Shown here piece after piece: positions 35,315-46,010 of a stretch of DNA of 64,000 bases. The notes under the pieces were generated by a model. The model did not search any database and was not told where the DNA came from. It worked only from the letters and a program-made list of their open reading frames with translations. Origin of the DNA: Janibacter sp. A1S7 (GTDB taxonomy: Bacteria > Actinomycetota > Actinomycetes > Actinomycetales > Dermatophilaceae); NCBI RefSeq assembly GCF_037198315.1, contig NZ_CP144913.1, forward strand, positions 1,736,001 to 1,800,000, given 5' to 3'. Within the stretch, counting starts at the first letter, position 1; each line of letters opens with the position of its first letter. The translations under genes and the position numbers were made by a program.

Positions 35315-36422
35315 GGCCACCCACCCCCTCCTCACCGGCACGATGGATGTCTGGATGGCCGCCCCACAACTTCATTGTCTCCCGGGCGCACGCCCCGTAG
35401 TCCAGCGATGGTGGCGCCTTTGCCTTCGCGCCAGCCCGATAAGATTTGCACATCTGGACCACGCGCGCCTTGACACAATTAGCCCCTTGACCCAAGAGTG
35501 CCAGCCGCTCTGGACTGCCCAACCATGTAGCGCCGTCCTCGATTCTCTCGAAGAGGATTGGCAGCGCCCGCCTTAACAATTCTCCCTTTGTCCACCCGGC
35601 ATACGTCATCAAAGTATTCTGGATGCACCACCAAGAAGGCATGACTGGATTCCACCCTTCAGTATGGGGCCCAGTCGCGGTCTGTGTACTCAACTCCACC
35701 AACGATGCTTGTTCATCGATGGTCGGTGTACGGCCGTCAACTACTAGGCGTTCACCGAGGCTCAGCACCTCCTCCAACATGGTCAGCGCTTGGACGTCCG
35801 TCTCGCGCGTACTGGTCTGGGTCACCATGAACGGCCCAATCACCCGGAAGATCATTTCGAAGAGGCCATCCATCCACTGCTCAAGGATCAGCCCGCCACA
35901 CAGGCCAAGGTCGATCATTACATCGTCGGGCACCAAAGCATCACCAACAATGAGTCGACGAACTGATAATGGATCTGGCGCTATGGCAGCTCGGGGTGCC
36001 ACCTCCGCCGCCGAACCGAACCTGGTCGGCACGGCGAAGACAGGCACTTCACCCCTTCTCGCGTTCACCATGGAAACAAGTCCACGCTGAGCCCTCATGC
36101 TTACGGGATCCAACAGCCATGGATACCGCGTGGCAAGCGCAGCCACCTTGCACGTATCCACAACGCTTCCACCGCCCAGAGCAACGATGCCAAACTGGCC
36201 CAACGAGTTGCGAGCCAGTCGATCATGGATTTCTTGGACCCCGGCGACTGTCGCCGCCGCAGACTGCATGAGCACGAGCACGTCGCTGCGCACACCGCCC
36301 TCTTCGAGCAACCGACCGATCCGGTACAGATGTCCTGCTGTGCGCACACCCACGTCGGTCACAACAATCACGTGGTCGAAATCCGCGAGGCGGCCCACAT
36401 TATCGAGCGTTGAGTCTGCCAT
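35289..36422 (-). CDS. iron-type alcohol dehydrogenase homologue with altered metal site
   Basis: A 377-aa protein of the Fe-ADH/dehydroquinate-synthase-like fold. The nucleotide motif is GGGSVVD at 83-89, and VPTRFGSAAEVAP (131-143) matches the usual PTTAGTGSEVT region. In the metal site D185 of WMDGLFEM is in place, but the usual histidine four residues on is E189. The normal second HxxxH region has no clear histidine pair (WTKGELL, near 277-283). So metal binding or catalysis may be altered. It is last in a three-gene coupled operon (TGATG overlap) of low-G+C, foreign-looking DNA. Its substrate is unknown; acting on the product of the first gene is a guess. Confidence 0.7.
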   Translation of the reverse strand: MADSTLDNVGRLADFDHVIVVTDVGVRTAGHLYRIGRLLEEGGVRSDVLVLMQSAAATVAGVQEIHDRLARNSLGQFGIVALGGGSVVDTCKVAALATRYPWLLDPVSMRAQRGLVSMVNARRGEVPVFAVPTRFGSAAEVAPRAAIAPDPLSVRRLIVGDALVPDDVMIDLGLCGGLILEQWMDGLFEMIFRVIGPFMVTQTSTRETDVQALTMLEEVLSLGERLVVDGRTPTIDEQASLVELSTQTATGPHTEGWNPVMPSWWCIQNTLMTYAGWTKGELLRRALPILFERIEDGATWLGSPERLALLGQGANCVKARVVQMCKSYRAGAKAKAPPSLDYGACARETMKLWGGHPDIHRAGEEGVGGLIYDVVTA

Positions 36423-36619
36423 CAGCGCCGAGGTGACATTACATGCATTATCAGCATCCCAACGCCCACCACGACAAGGACCCAACCCAGTACCTGTCCG
36501 CCCGAGACAATTCTATCCACGCCAAGAATTGTGATAAGTAGGCAGCACAGGGCGAAAACATAGAATCGGATCATCGATGCAAATGACTGGTCCTGTTGAG
36601 CGCTTTCTGGAGTCTTCAC
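36422..36619 (-). CDS. small two-helix membrane protein of the island
   Basis: A 65-aa protein with a short polar N-terminus and two hydrophobic segments at about 17-33 (IRFYVFALCCLLITILG) and 43-60 (VLGWVLVVVGVGMLIMHV), ending SPRR. I recognise no family. The GTG start overlaps the stop of the cysteine-rich gene (GTGA), and its stop overlaps the start of the dehydrogenase-like gene (TGATG). Small membrane proteins next to bacteriocin genes are often immunity proteins, which is the leading guess; a maturation partner is the alternative. A longer frame exists upstream but would lie inside the previous gene. Confidence 0.6.
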   Translation of the reverse strand: MKTPESAQQDQSFASMIRFYVFALCCLLITILGVDRIVSGGQVLGWVLVVVGVGMLIMHVMSPRR

Positions 36620-37782
36620 GTCGGGTACACGCACGTTGAGCAAACTGCGTGTGCAGACGCGCAGCATGCATCAACAGCAGCGGGACACGAAGCCATCGCA
36701 CAGAGGATGCAGGTGAACCAGCCGCTGCACGACAGGCACCCGATGCAACTGACTGTTCCTGCCACACACTGCCACGTCGCTGCCCAGTCGCACTCCTCCG
36801 TCATGTGCTTCTCACCACAGGTATTGCCCGGGCCGCACGACAGATTGCACCCTCCACATGGGTCGCTCGCCATATTCAGGAGATCAGCGTCCTGCGGGAC
36901 AGGCACTGGGACATCTCCGTTGACGCTCACGGCCACATTTTCGAACGACGACAGGTCGCCCGACTCTAGTAGGTCCACGTGCATATGCTGCGCACGGGAT
37001 ACGAATCCATCGACCGGCTCGGTACGACGAGTGTGCGTAAGAAAGATCCGCTGTTCGTGCTGGTAGCACAACACCGTCCGCTCAATTACGCCGTTCGACA
37101 ACCTGTGCTCAACTCCCGACACTTCGATTGCCCCGGTGCCCGTCGACACACTGCCAGTTCCGTCTCCCGCTTGCTGCAATAGATCCTTGGAAACGCTGGA
37201 CAATTCGGAGGACTTAGCCTGTGACCCCAGTAGGGCGTGGGCACCGACTACATTCCTCATATCAGTTGAGGCGAAGGCTCGTTCAACCTCGTCAATCAAA
37301 TCGCGACCTTCGAGATACACCCCAGCCGACTTCGTAGTTGTTGTTGACGTGGGCTTGGCTGACGGCTTTGCCACTGCGTTGCTTGTTCGTGCCAACAACC
37401 CGATCCCCACGGCTGCTCCAAGACTACCGCGGATAAGTGCCCGCCGCTGAATGAGGGCCTTCCATGGAGAACCACTGAGAGCGTCGCCACCGAGAGCCGC
37501 AAGGATCCGCCAAGTGGTTCGCGTGTCAAGATGGCGCGAAAGCACGGGCGCAATCTGCCACCCCGTCCACGCTTGAATATCTCCTCCCTTCTCCACAACC
37601 AGCGTGGGCGCCCAAGGTGGATTCTTGCCCAAGGCTCGCTGTCGCCACTCCTGCATTGCGTGCGACCGCAAGGACATCACTTGGACGCGTTCGCCTGACC
37701 CCTCGGTGATCCTTCGTGCTATTCGGGAGCACTCCCCACACGACGCGTCGAAGCCCAGAAAAAGATTCGTCGTAGTGCCCAT
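36616..37782 (-). CDS. CxxC-domain/signal-helix/16-cysteine protein, halocin C8-like C-terminus
   Basis: A 388-aa protein with a striking layout. Residues 1-90 look like a thioredoxin/DCC-type domain with FDASCGECSR (C15, C18). Residues 112-138 form an internal signal-like segment: twin arginines R113-R114, a hydrophobic stretch, then NAVA-KP, a possible peptidase site. A Ser/Thr/Lys linker (139-151) and a mixed domain (152-300) follow. Residues 309-388 hold 16 cysteines in 80 residues (309, 312, 316, 322, 331, 339, 346, 349, 352, 358, 361, 366, 373, 374, 381, 384) with small hydrophobic spacers, resembling halocin C8-type bacteriocin domains. The ATG at 37782 follows AAGGGGA. Low G+C suggests transfer. 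A secreted, disulfide-rich toxin or peptide precursor is inferred. Confidence 0.7.
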   Translation of the reverse strand: MGTTTNLFLGFDASCGECSRIARRITEGSGERVQVMSLRSHAMQEWRQRALGKNPPWAPTLVVEKGGDIQAWTGWQIAPVLSRHLDTRTTWRILAALGGDALSGSPWKALIQRRALIRGSLGAAVGIGLLARTSNAVAKPSAKPTSTTTTKSAGVYLEGRDLIDEVERAFASTDMRNVVGAHALLGSQAKSSELSSVSKDLLQQAGDGTGSVSTGTGAIEVSGVEHRLSNGVIERTVLCYQHEQRIFLTHTRRTEPVDGFVSRAQHMHVDLLESGDLSSFENVAVSVNGDVPVPVPQDADLLNMASDPCGGCNLSCGPGNTCGEKHMTEECDWAATWQCVAGTVSCIGCLSCSGWFTCILCAMASCPAAVDACCASAHAVCSTCVYPT

Positions 37783-37863
37783 TTGGCTTTTCCCCTTGGC
37801 TCGGTTCAAGCGTGCCTGTACCACCATCACACGAGGCTGGAGGTCGCGCAACCGGAGAAGGTC

Positions 37864-39462
37864 TTACGCCAAGGCGATGAGTTCTCGATAGTCGGCGTTC
37901 CAGAAGTCCTCGATCCCGTCGGGCAGCAGCAGGATCCGCTCCGGCTGCAGGGCGTCGACCGCGCCCTCGTCGTGGGTGACGAGAACGACGGCGCCGGAGA
38001 ACGTCGACAACGCCCCGAGGATCTCCTCGCGGCTGGCCGGGTCGAGGTTGTTCGTCGGCTCGTCGAGGAGCAGGACGTTGGCGCTGGAGACGACGAGCAG
38101 TGCCAGGGACAGCCGGGTCTTCTCCCCGCCGGAGAGCACGCCGGCGGGCTTGTCCACGTCGTCGCCGGAGAAGAGGAAGGACCCCAGCACCTTGCGCACC
38201 TCGGTCTCGCCGAGATCCGGCGCCGCGGACTTCATGTTGGCCAGCACGCTGCGGTCGACGTCGAGGTTCTCGTGCTCCTGGGCGTAGTAGCCGAGCTTGA
38301 GCCCGTGCCCCGGCTCGACCTGGCCGGTGTCCGGTGCGTCGACGCCGGCGAGCATGCGCAGCAGGGTGGTCTTCCCGGCACCGTTGAGGCCGAGGACGAC
38401 GACCTTGCTCCCCCGGTCGATCGCCAGGTCGACGTCGGTGAAGATCTCCAGGCTTCCGTAGGAGCGCGACAGCCCCGAGGCACGAAGGGGGGTCCGCCCG
38501 CACGGTGCGGGGTCGGGGAAGCGCAACCGGGCCACCCGGTCGCTGGCCCGCTCCCCCTCGACGCCGGCGAGCATCTTCTCCGCCCGCTTGATCATCTGCT
38601 GGGCGGCGGTGGCCTTCGTCGCCTTCGCCCGCATCTTGTCGGCCTGCTCGAGCAGCGCGCCGGCCTTCTTCTGCGCGTTCTGCAGCTCGCGCTTGCGGCG
38701 GCGCTCGTCGGTCTCGCGCTGCTGGAGGTAGTTCTTCCAGCCCATGTTGTAGATGTCGAGCTCGCACCGGTTGGCGTCGAGGTGGAAGACGCGGTTGACG
38801 ACGACCTCGAGCAGCTCGACGTCGTGGCTGATGATGATCAGCCCGCCCTTGTAGTTCTTCAGGTGCTCCCGCAGCCAGGCGATGGAGTCGGCGTCGAGGT
38901 GGTTCGTCGGCTCGTCGAGAAGCAGGGTCTCGTTGCCGGAGAAGAGGATCCGGGCCAGCTCCACGCGCCGCCGCTGACCGCCGGAGAGGGTCTCGAGCGT
39001 CTGGTCGAGACGGTCCTCGTCGATGCCCAGGGCCGAGGCCATGCTCGCCGCCTCCGACTCGGCCGCGTAGCCGCCGACGGCCTCGAACTCCTCCTGCAGT
39101 CGCGCGAAGCGGGCCATCGCCCGCTCCAGGGTCTCCGGGTCGGCGCTCGCCATCCGCTGCTCCGCGGTCCGCCGCTCGGTGACGATGCGGTCGAGACCTC
39201 GGGCCGAGAGGATGCGTTCGCGTGCGGTCACGCTCAGGTCACCTGTCCGCGGGTCCTGCGGCAGGTAGCCGATGCCCCCACCGGAGGTGACCTCGCCCGT
39301 TGCCGCCTGCCCCTGACCGGCGAGCACCTTCGTCAGGGTCGTCTTGCCGGCGCCGTTGCGCCCGACGAGGCCGACCCGGTCACCCGGCGCGACCCGGAAG
39401 GTCGCGCCCTCGAGAAGGATCCGGGAGCCAGCGCGCAGCTCGATCCCGGTTGCTGTGATCAC
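37864..39462 (-). CDS. ABC-F family ATPase
   Basis: A 532-aa soluble protein with two ABC domains in tandem and no membrane part. Walker A motifs are GRNGAGKTT (about 36-44) and GLNGAGKTT (about 360-368), signatures LSGGQRRR and LSGGEKTR, with a charged linker between. ABC-F proteins act on ribosomes (translation factors or antibiotic resistance) and are cytosolic. This one looks like the housekeeping actinobacterial type, but a resistance role cannot be excluded. The start is a GTG 8 nt after GGAGAA. It lies next to the foreign island, with an 81-nt gap. Confidence 0.9.
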   Translation of the reverse strand: MITATGIELRAGSRILLEGATFRVAPGDRVGLVGRNGAGKTTLTKVLAGQGQAATGEVTSGGGIGYLPQDPRTGDLSVTARERILSARGLDRIVTERRTAEQRMASADPETLERAMARFARLQEEFEAVGGYAAESEAASMASALGIDEDRLDQTLETLSGGQRRRVELARILFSGNETLLLDEPTNHLDADSIAWLREHLKNYKGGLIIISHDVELLEVVVNRVFHLDANRCELDIYNMGWKNYLQQRETDERRRKRELQNAQKKAGALLEQADKMRAKATKATAAQQMIKRAEKMLAGVEGERASDRVARLRFPDPAPCGRTPLRASGLSRSYGSLEIFTDVDLAIDRGSKVVVLGLNGAGKTTLLRMLAGVDAPDTGQVEPGHGLKLGYYAQEHENLDVDRSVLANMKSAAPDLGETEVRKVLGSFLFSGDDVDKPAGVLSGGEKTRLSLALLVVSSANVLLLDEPTNNLDPASREEILGALSTFSGAVVLVTHDEGAVDALQPERILLLPDGIEDFWNADYRELIALA

Positions 39463-39575
39463 GGGGTTGTTCTCCTGCAGGGTCGAAGGGGGTCGGCGGT
39501 CAGTGTAGGTCGCGGTCCGTCGGGTCACCGCATTCGCTCGACGACGCGGGCCGGGGCTCCCGGCATCCCGCGTGC

Positions 39576-40136
39576 TCAGTCGTCGAGCGTGAAGCGCACT
39601 GCCCGGGACCGTCTCGCGGCATCCTCGAGGACGGACAGCCGTGGATCGGGCAGGTTCCACAGCGTTCGTCGCTCGAGGTCACCCAAGTGGGCCAGTCGCG
39701 GGTCGGTCAGCACCTGCTCGGCCAACGTCCGGTCGCCGCCCAGGACGAGGGCGTCCACTCGCCCGGGAGGCAGGTGCTTGCACGCGAGCTCGGCCACCGC
39801 GGAGACGACCGAGTCGGCCTGGTTGCCGCGTCGGCGGCTGTACCGCTGCTGGCTCCACCCACCGGCCTTGGTCCGCGACTGGACGTACCGGGTGCCGCAC
39901 GTGTGGGAGGTGAGCTCGCCCCCTTCGTCCACACCGACGGCGTGGCCGCCGCGACGCACGAGCACCAGACCGATGTGCTCGTGCTCGAACGTCTCCCCCA
40001 CGGCACGGGCACCGTCACCGCCGACGAGCAGCACACGGCCCGGCTCGACGGAGCGGGTGACGCCGTCGTGCCGGGCCGCGAAGCCATCGACCCACCGGTC
40101 GAGGCGATGCGCATCGACCTCGATGAGGCGGGTCAT
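39576..40136 (-). CDS. actinobacterial VLRF1 (Vms1-like) release-factor family protein
   Basis: A 186-aa protein of the VLRF1 family, related to eukaryotic Vms1/ANKZF1 and eRF1, thought to cleave peptidyl-tRNA on stalled ribosomes. The catalytic loop region GGWSQQRYSRRRGNQADS (residues about 102-119), with the conserved Gln, is clear. The ATG at 40136 gives MTRLIEVDAHRLDRWVDGF. The neighbours are an ABC-F ATPase, also ribosome-linked, and the SUF operon. The former could fit a rescue role, but functional linkage is only suggested by distance. Confidence 0.82.
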   Translation of the reverse strand: MTRLIEVDAHRLDRWVDGFAARHDGVTRSVEPGRVLLVGGDGARAVGETFEHEHIGLVLVRRGGHAVGVDEGGELTSHTCGTRYVQSRTKAGGWSQQRYSRRRGNQADSVVSAVAELACKHLPPGRVDALVLGGDRTLAEQVLTDPRLAHLGDLERRTLWNLPDPRLSVLEDAARRSRAVRFTLDD

Positions 40137-40149
40137 CGGGCGTGGATGA

Positions 40150-40479
40150 TCAGATGTTGAAGCCGAGGGCGCGCAGTTGCTCGCGCCCGTCGTCGGTGAT
40201 CTTGTCCGGGCCCCACGGCGGCATCCAGATCCAGTTGATCCGCATGCCGGCAACCAGGTCGGTCAGCACGGAGTCGACCTGGTCCTCGATGACGTCCTGC
40301 AAGGGGCAGGCGGCAGACGTGAGGGTCATGTCGATGACCGCATGGTTCTGCGGGTCGACGGTGATGCCGTAGACGAGGCCGAGATCGACGACGTTGATGC
40401 CGAGCTCGGGGTCGACGACGTCGCGCAGCGCCTCTTCGACGTCTGCGACGTTGGTGGGGGTCGGTGCCTGGGCGGTCAT
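40150..40479 (-). CDS. MIP18/SufT-family metal-sulfur cluster assembly factor
   Basis: A 109-aa DUF59 protein, an accessory factor in iron-sulfur cluster maturation. Family segments are VEEALRDVVDPELGINVVDLGLVYGI, the cysteine-bearing TSAACPLQDVIEDQV and the C-terminal WMPPWGPDKIT. It is the last gene of the suf operon; its ATG overlaps the sufU stop (ATGA) and has GGAGAG upstream. Such proteins often close actinobacterial suf operons. Confidence 0.93.
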   Translation of the reverse strand: MTAQAPTPTNVADVEEALRDVVDPELGINVVDLGLVYGITVDPQNHAVIDMTLTSAACPLQDVIEDQVDSVLTDLVAGMRINWIWMPPWGPDKITDDGREQLRALGFNI

Positions 40480-40945
40480 GCGGTCTCTCCTTCGGTTTCT
40501 TTCGCGATATCGACGCCGGCCTGGACGAGGGCGTCGGTGAGAGCCATCCAACTCAGCAGCGCGCACTTCACGCGCGCCGGGTACTGGGCGACGCCGGCCA
40601 GGGCGACACCGTCCCCGATGATCTCCTCGTCGCCGCTCTCCTGGCCGCGGCTGGTGAGCATCTGGCGCATGGCGGCGTGGATCTCCATGGCGTCCGCGAT
40701 CGACTCACCGGTCAGCTCGTCGGCCAGGATCGAGGTGCTCGCCATCGAGATCGAGCAGCCCATCGCCTCGTAGGAGATGTCGGTGATCGTCGCGTCCGGT
40801 CCGGTGCCGTCGAGGTGCACCCGCAGGGTGACCTCGTCGCCGCAGGTCGGGTTGACGTGGCTGACCTCGGCCAGGTGCCCCTCACGCAGGCCGTGCCCGA
40901 CCTGACGCTTCGAGTGGTCGAGAATCAGCTCCTGGTAGAGATTCA

Positions 40946-40946
<1 letters not shown>
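40476..40946 (-). CDS. sufU: SufU sulfur-transfer/scaffold protein
   Basis: A 156-aa SufU, the zinc-containing partner that accepts persulfide from SufS. The zinc ligands C35, D37 (NPTCGDEV), C64 (GCSISMAS) and C128 (VKCALLSW) are all present, and the SufU insertion relative to IscU is visible. Its ATG overlaps the sufS stop (TGATG). It is followed by the SufT-like gene in the same operon. Confidence 0.94.
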
Positions 40947-43008
<2,062 letters not shown>

Positions 43009-43057
43009 GTCTGTTCGTCCTTCGTATGTGGAGATGATTGGGGTGGGCCGGCGACCG

Positions 43058-43408
43058 TCAGACCGTGCGAGGCGCCTCGTCGGACAGTGCGACGAACACC
43101 TCGCCATCGATGACTCGCGTGGCGTGCACGACCACGGGGACCGTGGCCGGGAGACTGGTCGGTTTGCCGGACACGAGGTTGAAGCGCGAACCGTGCAGCC
43201 AGCACTCGATCTCGCACCCCTCGACCTCGCCCTCGGACAGCGACACACGACCGTGCGTGCACTCGTCGTCGATGCAGTGCACGCTGCCGTCCTCGGCGTG
43301 GATGATCGAGACGACCCGTCCCTGGATCTCCGCCTTGGCAGCGCCCACGTCCGGCAACTCGTCGAGCCGGCAGACGCGGATGAAGTCGGCCTCGGTCGCG
43401 GTGCTCAT
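43058..43408 (-). CDS. Rieske-type ferredoxin (non-heme oxygenase ferredoxin subunit family)
   Basis: A 116-aa Rieske [2Fe-2S] protein. The cluster ligands are C50 and H52 in ECTHGRVSLSEGE and C69 and H72 in CWLHGSRF. It resembles ferredoxin components of ring-hydroxylating dioxygenases, but no oxygenase gene is near. It sits inside the suf operon between sufD and sufC, an arrangement common in actinobacteria, so it probably supplies electrons for, or reports on, cluster assembly. Its ATG overlaps the sufD stop (ATGA). Confidence 0.93.
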   Translation of the reverse strand: MSTATEADFIRVCRLDELPDVGAAKAEIQGRVVSIIHAEDGSVHCIDDECTHGRVSLSEGEVEGCEIECWLHGSRFNLVSGKPTSLPATVPVVVHATRVIDGEVFVALSDEAPRTV

Positions 43409-44589
43409 GCCGTGGCCCCCGAGCTCGCCTCGAGCTCCTCGTCGATGGCGGCCATGACCTTCTCGCTGATCTCGTCGTCACCGATGCGCTGGACGATGCT
43501 GTTGAAGAACCCGCGCACGACCAGACGGCGGGCCAGCTCCTGCGGGACACCACGGGACTGCAGGTAGAACAACTGCTGGTCGTCGAAACGTCCGGTCGTC
43601 GAGGCGTGACCGGCGCCGACGATCTCTCCGGTCTCGATCTCGAGGTTGGGCACCGAGTCCGCCCGCGCCCCGTCGGTGAGGATGAGGTTGCGGTTGAGCT
43701 CGTAGGTGTCGGTCCCCTCCGCGGCAGCCCGGATGAGGACGTCGCCCACCCAGACGGTCTGCGCCGTCTCGCCCTGCAGCGCGCCCTTGTACTCGACGTT
43801 GCTGCGGCAGTGCGGCGCCTCGTGGTCGACGAAGAGACGGTGCTCCAGGTGCTGGCCGGCGTCGGCGAAGTACACGCCCAGGCCCTCGAAGGACCCACCG
43901 GGACCGGTGTAGGTCGCGTTGGTGTTCAGCCGCACGATGCCGCCACCGATGGAGATGGCGATGTGCCGCGCCGACGCGTCCCGGCCGACGACGACGTCGT
44001 GCTGGGCGAGGTGGTGGGTGTCGTCCTGCCAGTCCTGCACCGTGACGAGCGTGACCTTCGAGGAGTCCCCGGCAATCACGGTGACCAGCTCGTTGTAGTC
44101 GCTCGACCCGGTGTGGTTGAGCACGATCGTCGCCGAGGAGAACGCGCCGACGCGCACGACGAGGTGGCCGTTCACGGTCTGTCGCTCGGTTCCCTCCAGC
44201 GAGATGCGCACCGGCTCGGTGAGCTCGCTCTCCTTCGGCACGTCGACGAGGGAGATGCCCTCACCGTGGGTCGCCGCCAGCGCCGCCGGCCGGTCGATCG
44301 GCTTGGGCAGCGAGTCACGGCCCAGCTCCTCCACGGATGTCGTCGTGAGGGTGACGCCCTCCGGCAGGTGCGTGGTCCACTCGAGGGACGCGCCGCTCGC
44401 CTCGTCCGCGAGGAGGTTCGTCAGGCGACTGATCGGGGTGAACCGCCAGTCCTCCTCGCGACCCTCGGGCATCGGGAAGTCGGCAACCTCCCACGAGCGG
44501 ATCCGTTCGCCACGGGAGGCGTCCGGAACCATGGTCTCGCCGGAGTGGGTGTGAGCCTGTCGGCTCGGTGTGTCAGCCAGCAGGCTCAT
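43405..44589 (-). CDS. sufD: Fe-S cluster scaffold protein SufD
   Basis: A 394-aa SufD with the N-terminal helical region (FPMPEGREEDWRFTPI) and the parallel beta-helix core, ending with the SUF C-terminal segment SRGVPQELARRLVVRGFFN. It forms the SufBC2D scaffold complex. Its start overlaps the sufB stop (TGATG) and its stop overlaps the Rieske-type start. Confidence 0.96.
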   Translation of the reverse strand: MSLLADTPSRQAHTHSGETMVPDASRGERIRSWEVADFPMPEGREEDWRFTPISRLTNLLADEASGASLEWTTHLPEGVTLTTTSVEELGRDSLPKPIDRPAALAATHGEGISLVDVPKESELTEPVRISLEGTERQTVNGHLVVRVGAFSSATIVLNHTGSSDYNELVTVIAGDSSKVTLVTVQDWQDDTHHLAQHDVVVGRDASARHIAISIGGGIVRLNTNATYTGPGGSFEGLGVYFADAGQHLEHRLFVDHEAPHCRSNVEYKGALQGETAQTVWVGDVLIRAAAEGTDTYELNRNLILTDGARADSVPNLEIETGEIVGAGHASTTGRFDDQQLFYLQSRGVPQELARRLVVRGFFNSIVQRIGDDEISEKVMAAIDEELEASSGATA

Positions 44590-46010
44590 CAGCCAACGGC
44601 TCCTTCCATCTGGAGTTCAATGAGGCGGTTCAGCTCGAGGGCGTACTCCATCGGGAGCTCCTTGGCGATCGGCTCGACGAAGCCGCGCACGATCATCGCC
44701 ATCGCCTCCTCCTCGCTCATCCCGCGGGACATGAGGTAGAAGAGCTGGTCGGCGGAGACCTTCGACACGGTCGCCTCGTGGCCCATCTGCACGTCGTCCT
44801 CGCGGACGTCGACGTAGGGGTAGGTGTCCGATCGGCTGATCGTGTCGACGAGCAACGCGTCGCAGACGACGTTCGACTTGGAGTTCGTCGCCCCCTCGAG
44901 CACCTGCACCAGGCCCCGGTAGGAGCTGCGTCCACCGCCACGGGCGACGGACTTGGAGATGATCGAGCTGGAGGTGTTCGGCGCGGCATGGACCATCTTC
45001 GCGCCCGCGTCCTGGTGCTGGCCCTCGCCGGCGAGGGCGACCGAGAGGGTCTCACCCTTGGCGTACTCGCCCATGAGGAAGCAGGCGGGGTACTTCATCG
45101 TCACCTTGGAGCCGATGTTGCCGTCGATCCACTCCATCGTGCCGCCCTCCTCGACCGTGGTGCGCTTGGTCACGAGGTTGTACACGTTGTTCGACCAGTT
45201 CTGGATGGTCGTGTAGCGCACCCGGGCGTTCTTCTTCACGACGATCTCGACCACGGCGCTGTGCAGCGATGCAGTGGTGTAGATCGGTGCGGTGCAGCCC
45301 TCGACGTAGTGCACGGAGGAGCCCTCGTCCGCGATGATCAGCGTGCGCTCGAACTGGCCCATGTTCTCGGTGTTGATCCGGAAGTAGGCCTGCAGCGGGA
45401 TGTCCACGTGGACGCCCGGCGGCACGTAGATGAAGGAACCACCCGACCAGACGGCGGTGTTCAGCGCCGAGAACTTGTTGTCACCGGCCGGGATGACGGT
45501 ACCGAAGTACTCCCGGAAGAGGTCCTCGTGCTCGCGCAGACCGGAGTCGGTGTCGACGAAGATGACGCCCTTCTCCTCCAGGTCCTCACGGATCTGGTGG
45601 TAGACGACCTCCGACTCGTACTGGGCCGCGACGCCCGCGACGAGACGCTGCTTCTCCGCCTCGGGGATGCCGAGCTTGTCGTAGGTGTTGCGGATGTCCT
45701 CGGGCAGCTCCTCCCAGGAGCTGGCCTGGTTCTCGGTGGACTTCACGAAGTACTTGATGTTCTGGAAGTCGATGCCGGTGAGGTCGCTGCCCCAGGTGGG
45801 CATCGGCTTCTTGCCGAACAGGCGCAGCGACTTCAGGCGCAGGTCCCGCATCCACGTCGGCTCACTCTTGCGATCGCTGATGTCGAGCACGACCTCTTCG
45901 TTGAGGCCCCGCTTGGCCGACTCCCCGGCAGCATCGCTGTCGGACCAGCCGTACTCGTAGCGGCCGATGTCCTTGAGTCCTGGGTTCAGCTCTTCGATGT
46001 TGGTGCTCAT
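44589..46010 (-). CDS. sufB: Fe-S cluster assembly protein SufB
   Basis: A 473-aa SufB, the main scaffold where clusters form. It begins [20 protein letters not shown] and contains the family segments [56 protein letters not shown] and the C-terminal [20 protein letters not shown]. No intein is present, unlike many mycobacterial SufB genes. The ATG overlaps the sufR stop (ATGA) and has AGAGGT upstream. Confidence 0.97.
   Translation of the reverse strand: MSTNIEELNPGLKDIGRYEYGWSDSDAAGESAKRGLNEEVVLDISDRKSEPTWMRDLRLKSLRLFGKKPMPTWGSDLTGIDFQNIKYFVKSTENQASSWEELPEDIRNTYDKLGIPEAEKQRLVAGVAAQYESEVVYHQIREDLEEKGVIFVDTDSGLREHEDLFREYFGTVIPAGDNKFSALNTAVWSGGSFIYVPPGVHVDIPLQAYFRINTENMGQFERTLIIADEGSSVHYVEGCTAPIYTTASLHSAVVEIVVKKNARVRYTTIQNWSNNVYNLVTKRTTVEEGGTMEWIDGNIGSKVTMKYPACFLMGEYAKGETLSVALAGEGQHQDAGAKMVHAAPNTSSSIISKSVARGGGRSSYRGLVQVLEGATNSKSNVVCDALLVDTISRSDTYPYVDVREDDVQMGHEATVSKVSADQLFYLMSRGMSEEEAMAMIVRGFVEPIAKELPMEYALELNRLIELQMEGAVG

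Noticed and set aside
35289-36422. Ordinary iron-containing alcohol dehydrogenase
   Set aside because: The fold fits, but two expected metal histidines are missing and the context is not fermentative, so a plain alcohol dehydrogenase call would overstate it.
35289-37782. Daptide-type RiPP cluster
   Set aside because: A dehydrogenase-like gene is present, but I see no aminotransferase, methyltransferase or short precursor peptide genes, so the known pathway is not complete here.
35289-37864. Integrative element with attachment repeats
   Set aside because: No integrase, tRNA or flanking direct repeat was found at the island edges by eye. How the island arrived remains open.
43058-43408. Ring-hydroxylating dioxygenase ferredoxin
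   Set aside because: The protein is Rieske-type, but no oxygenase or reductase is present, and it sits inside the suf operon as is usual in actinobacteria.
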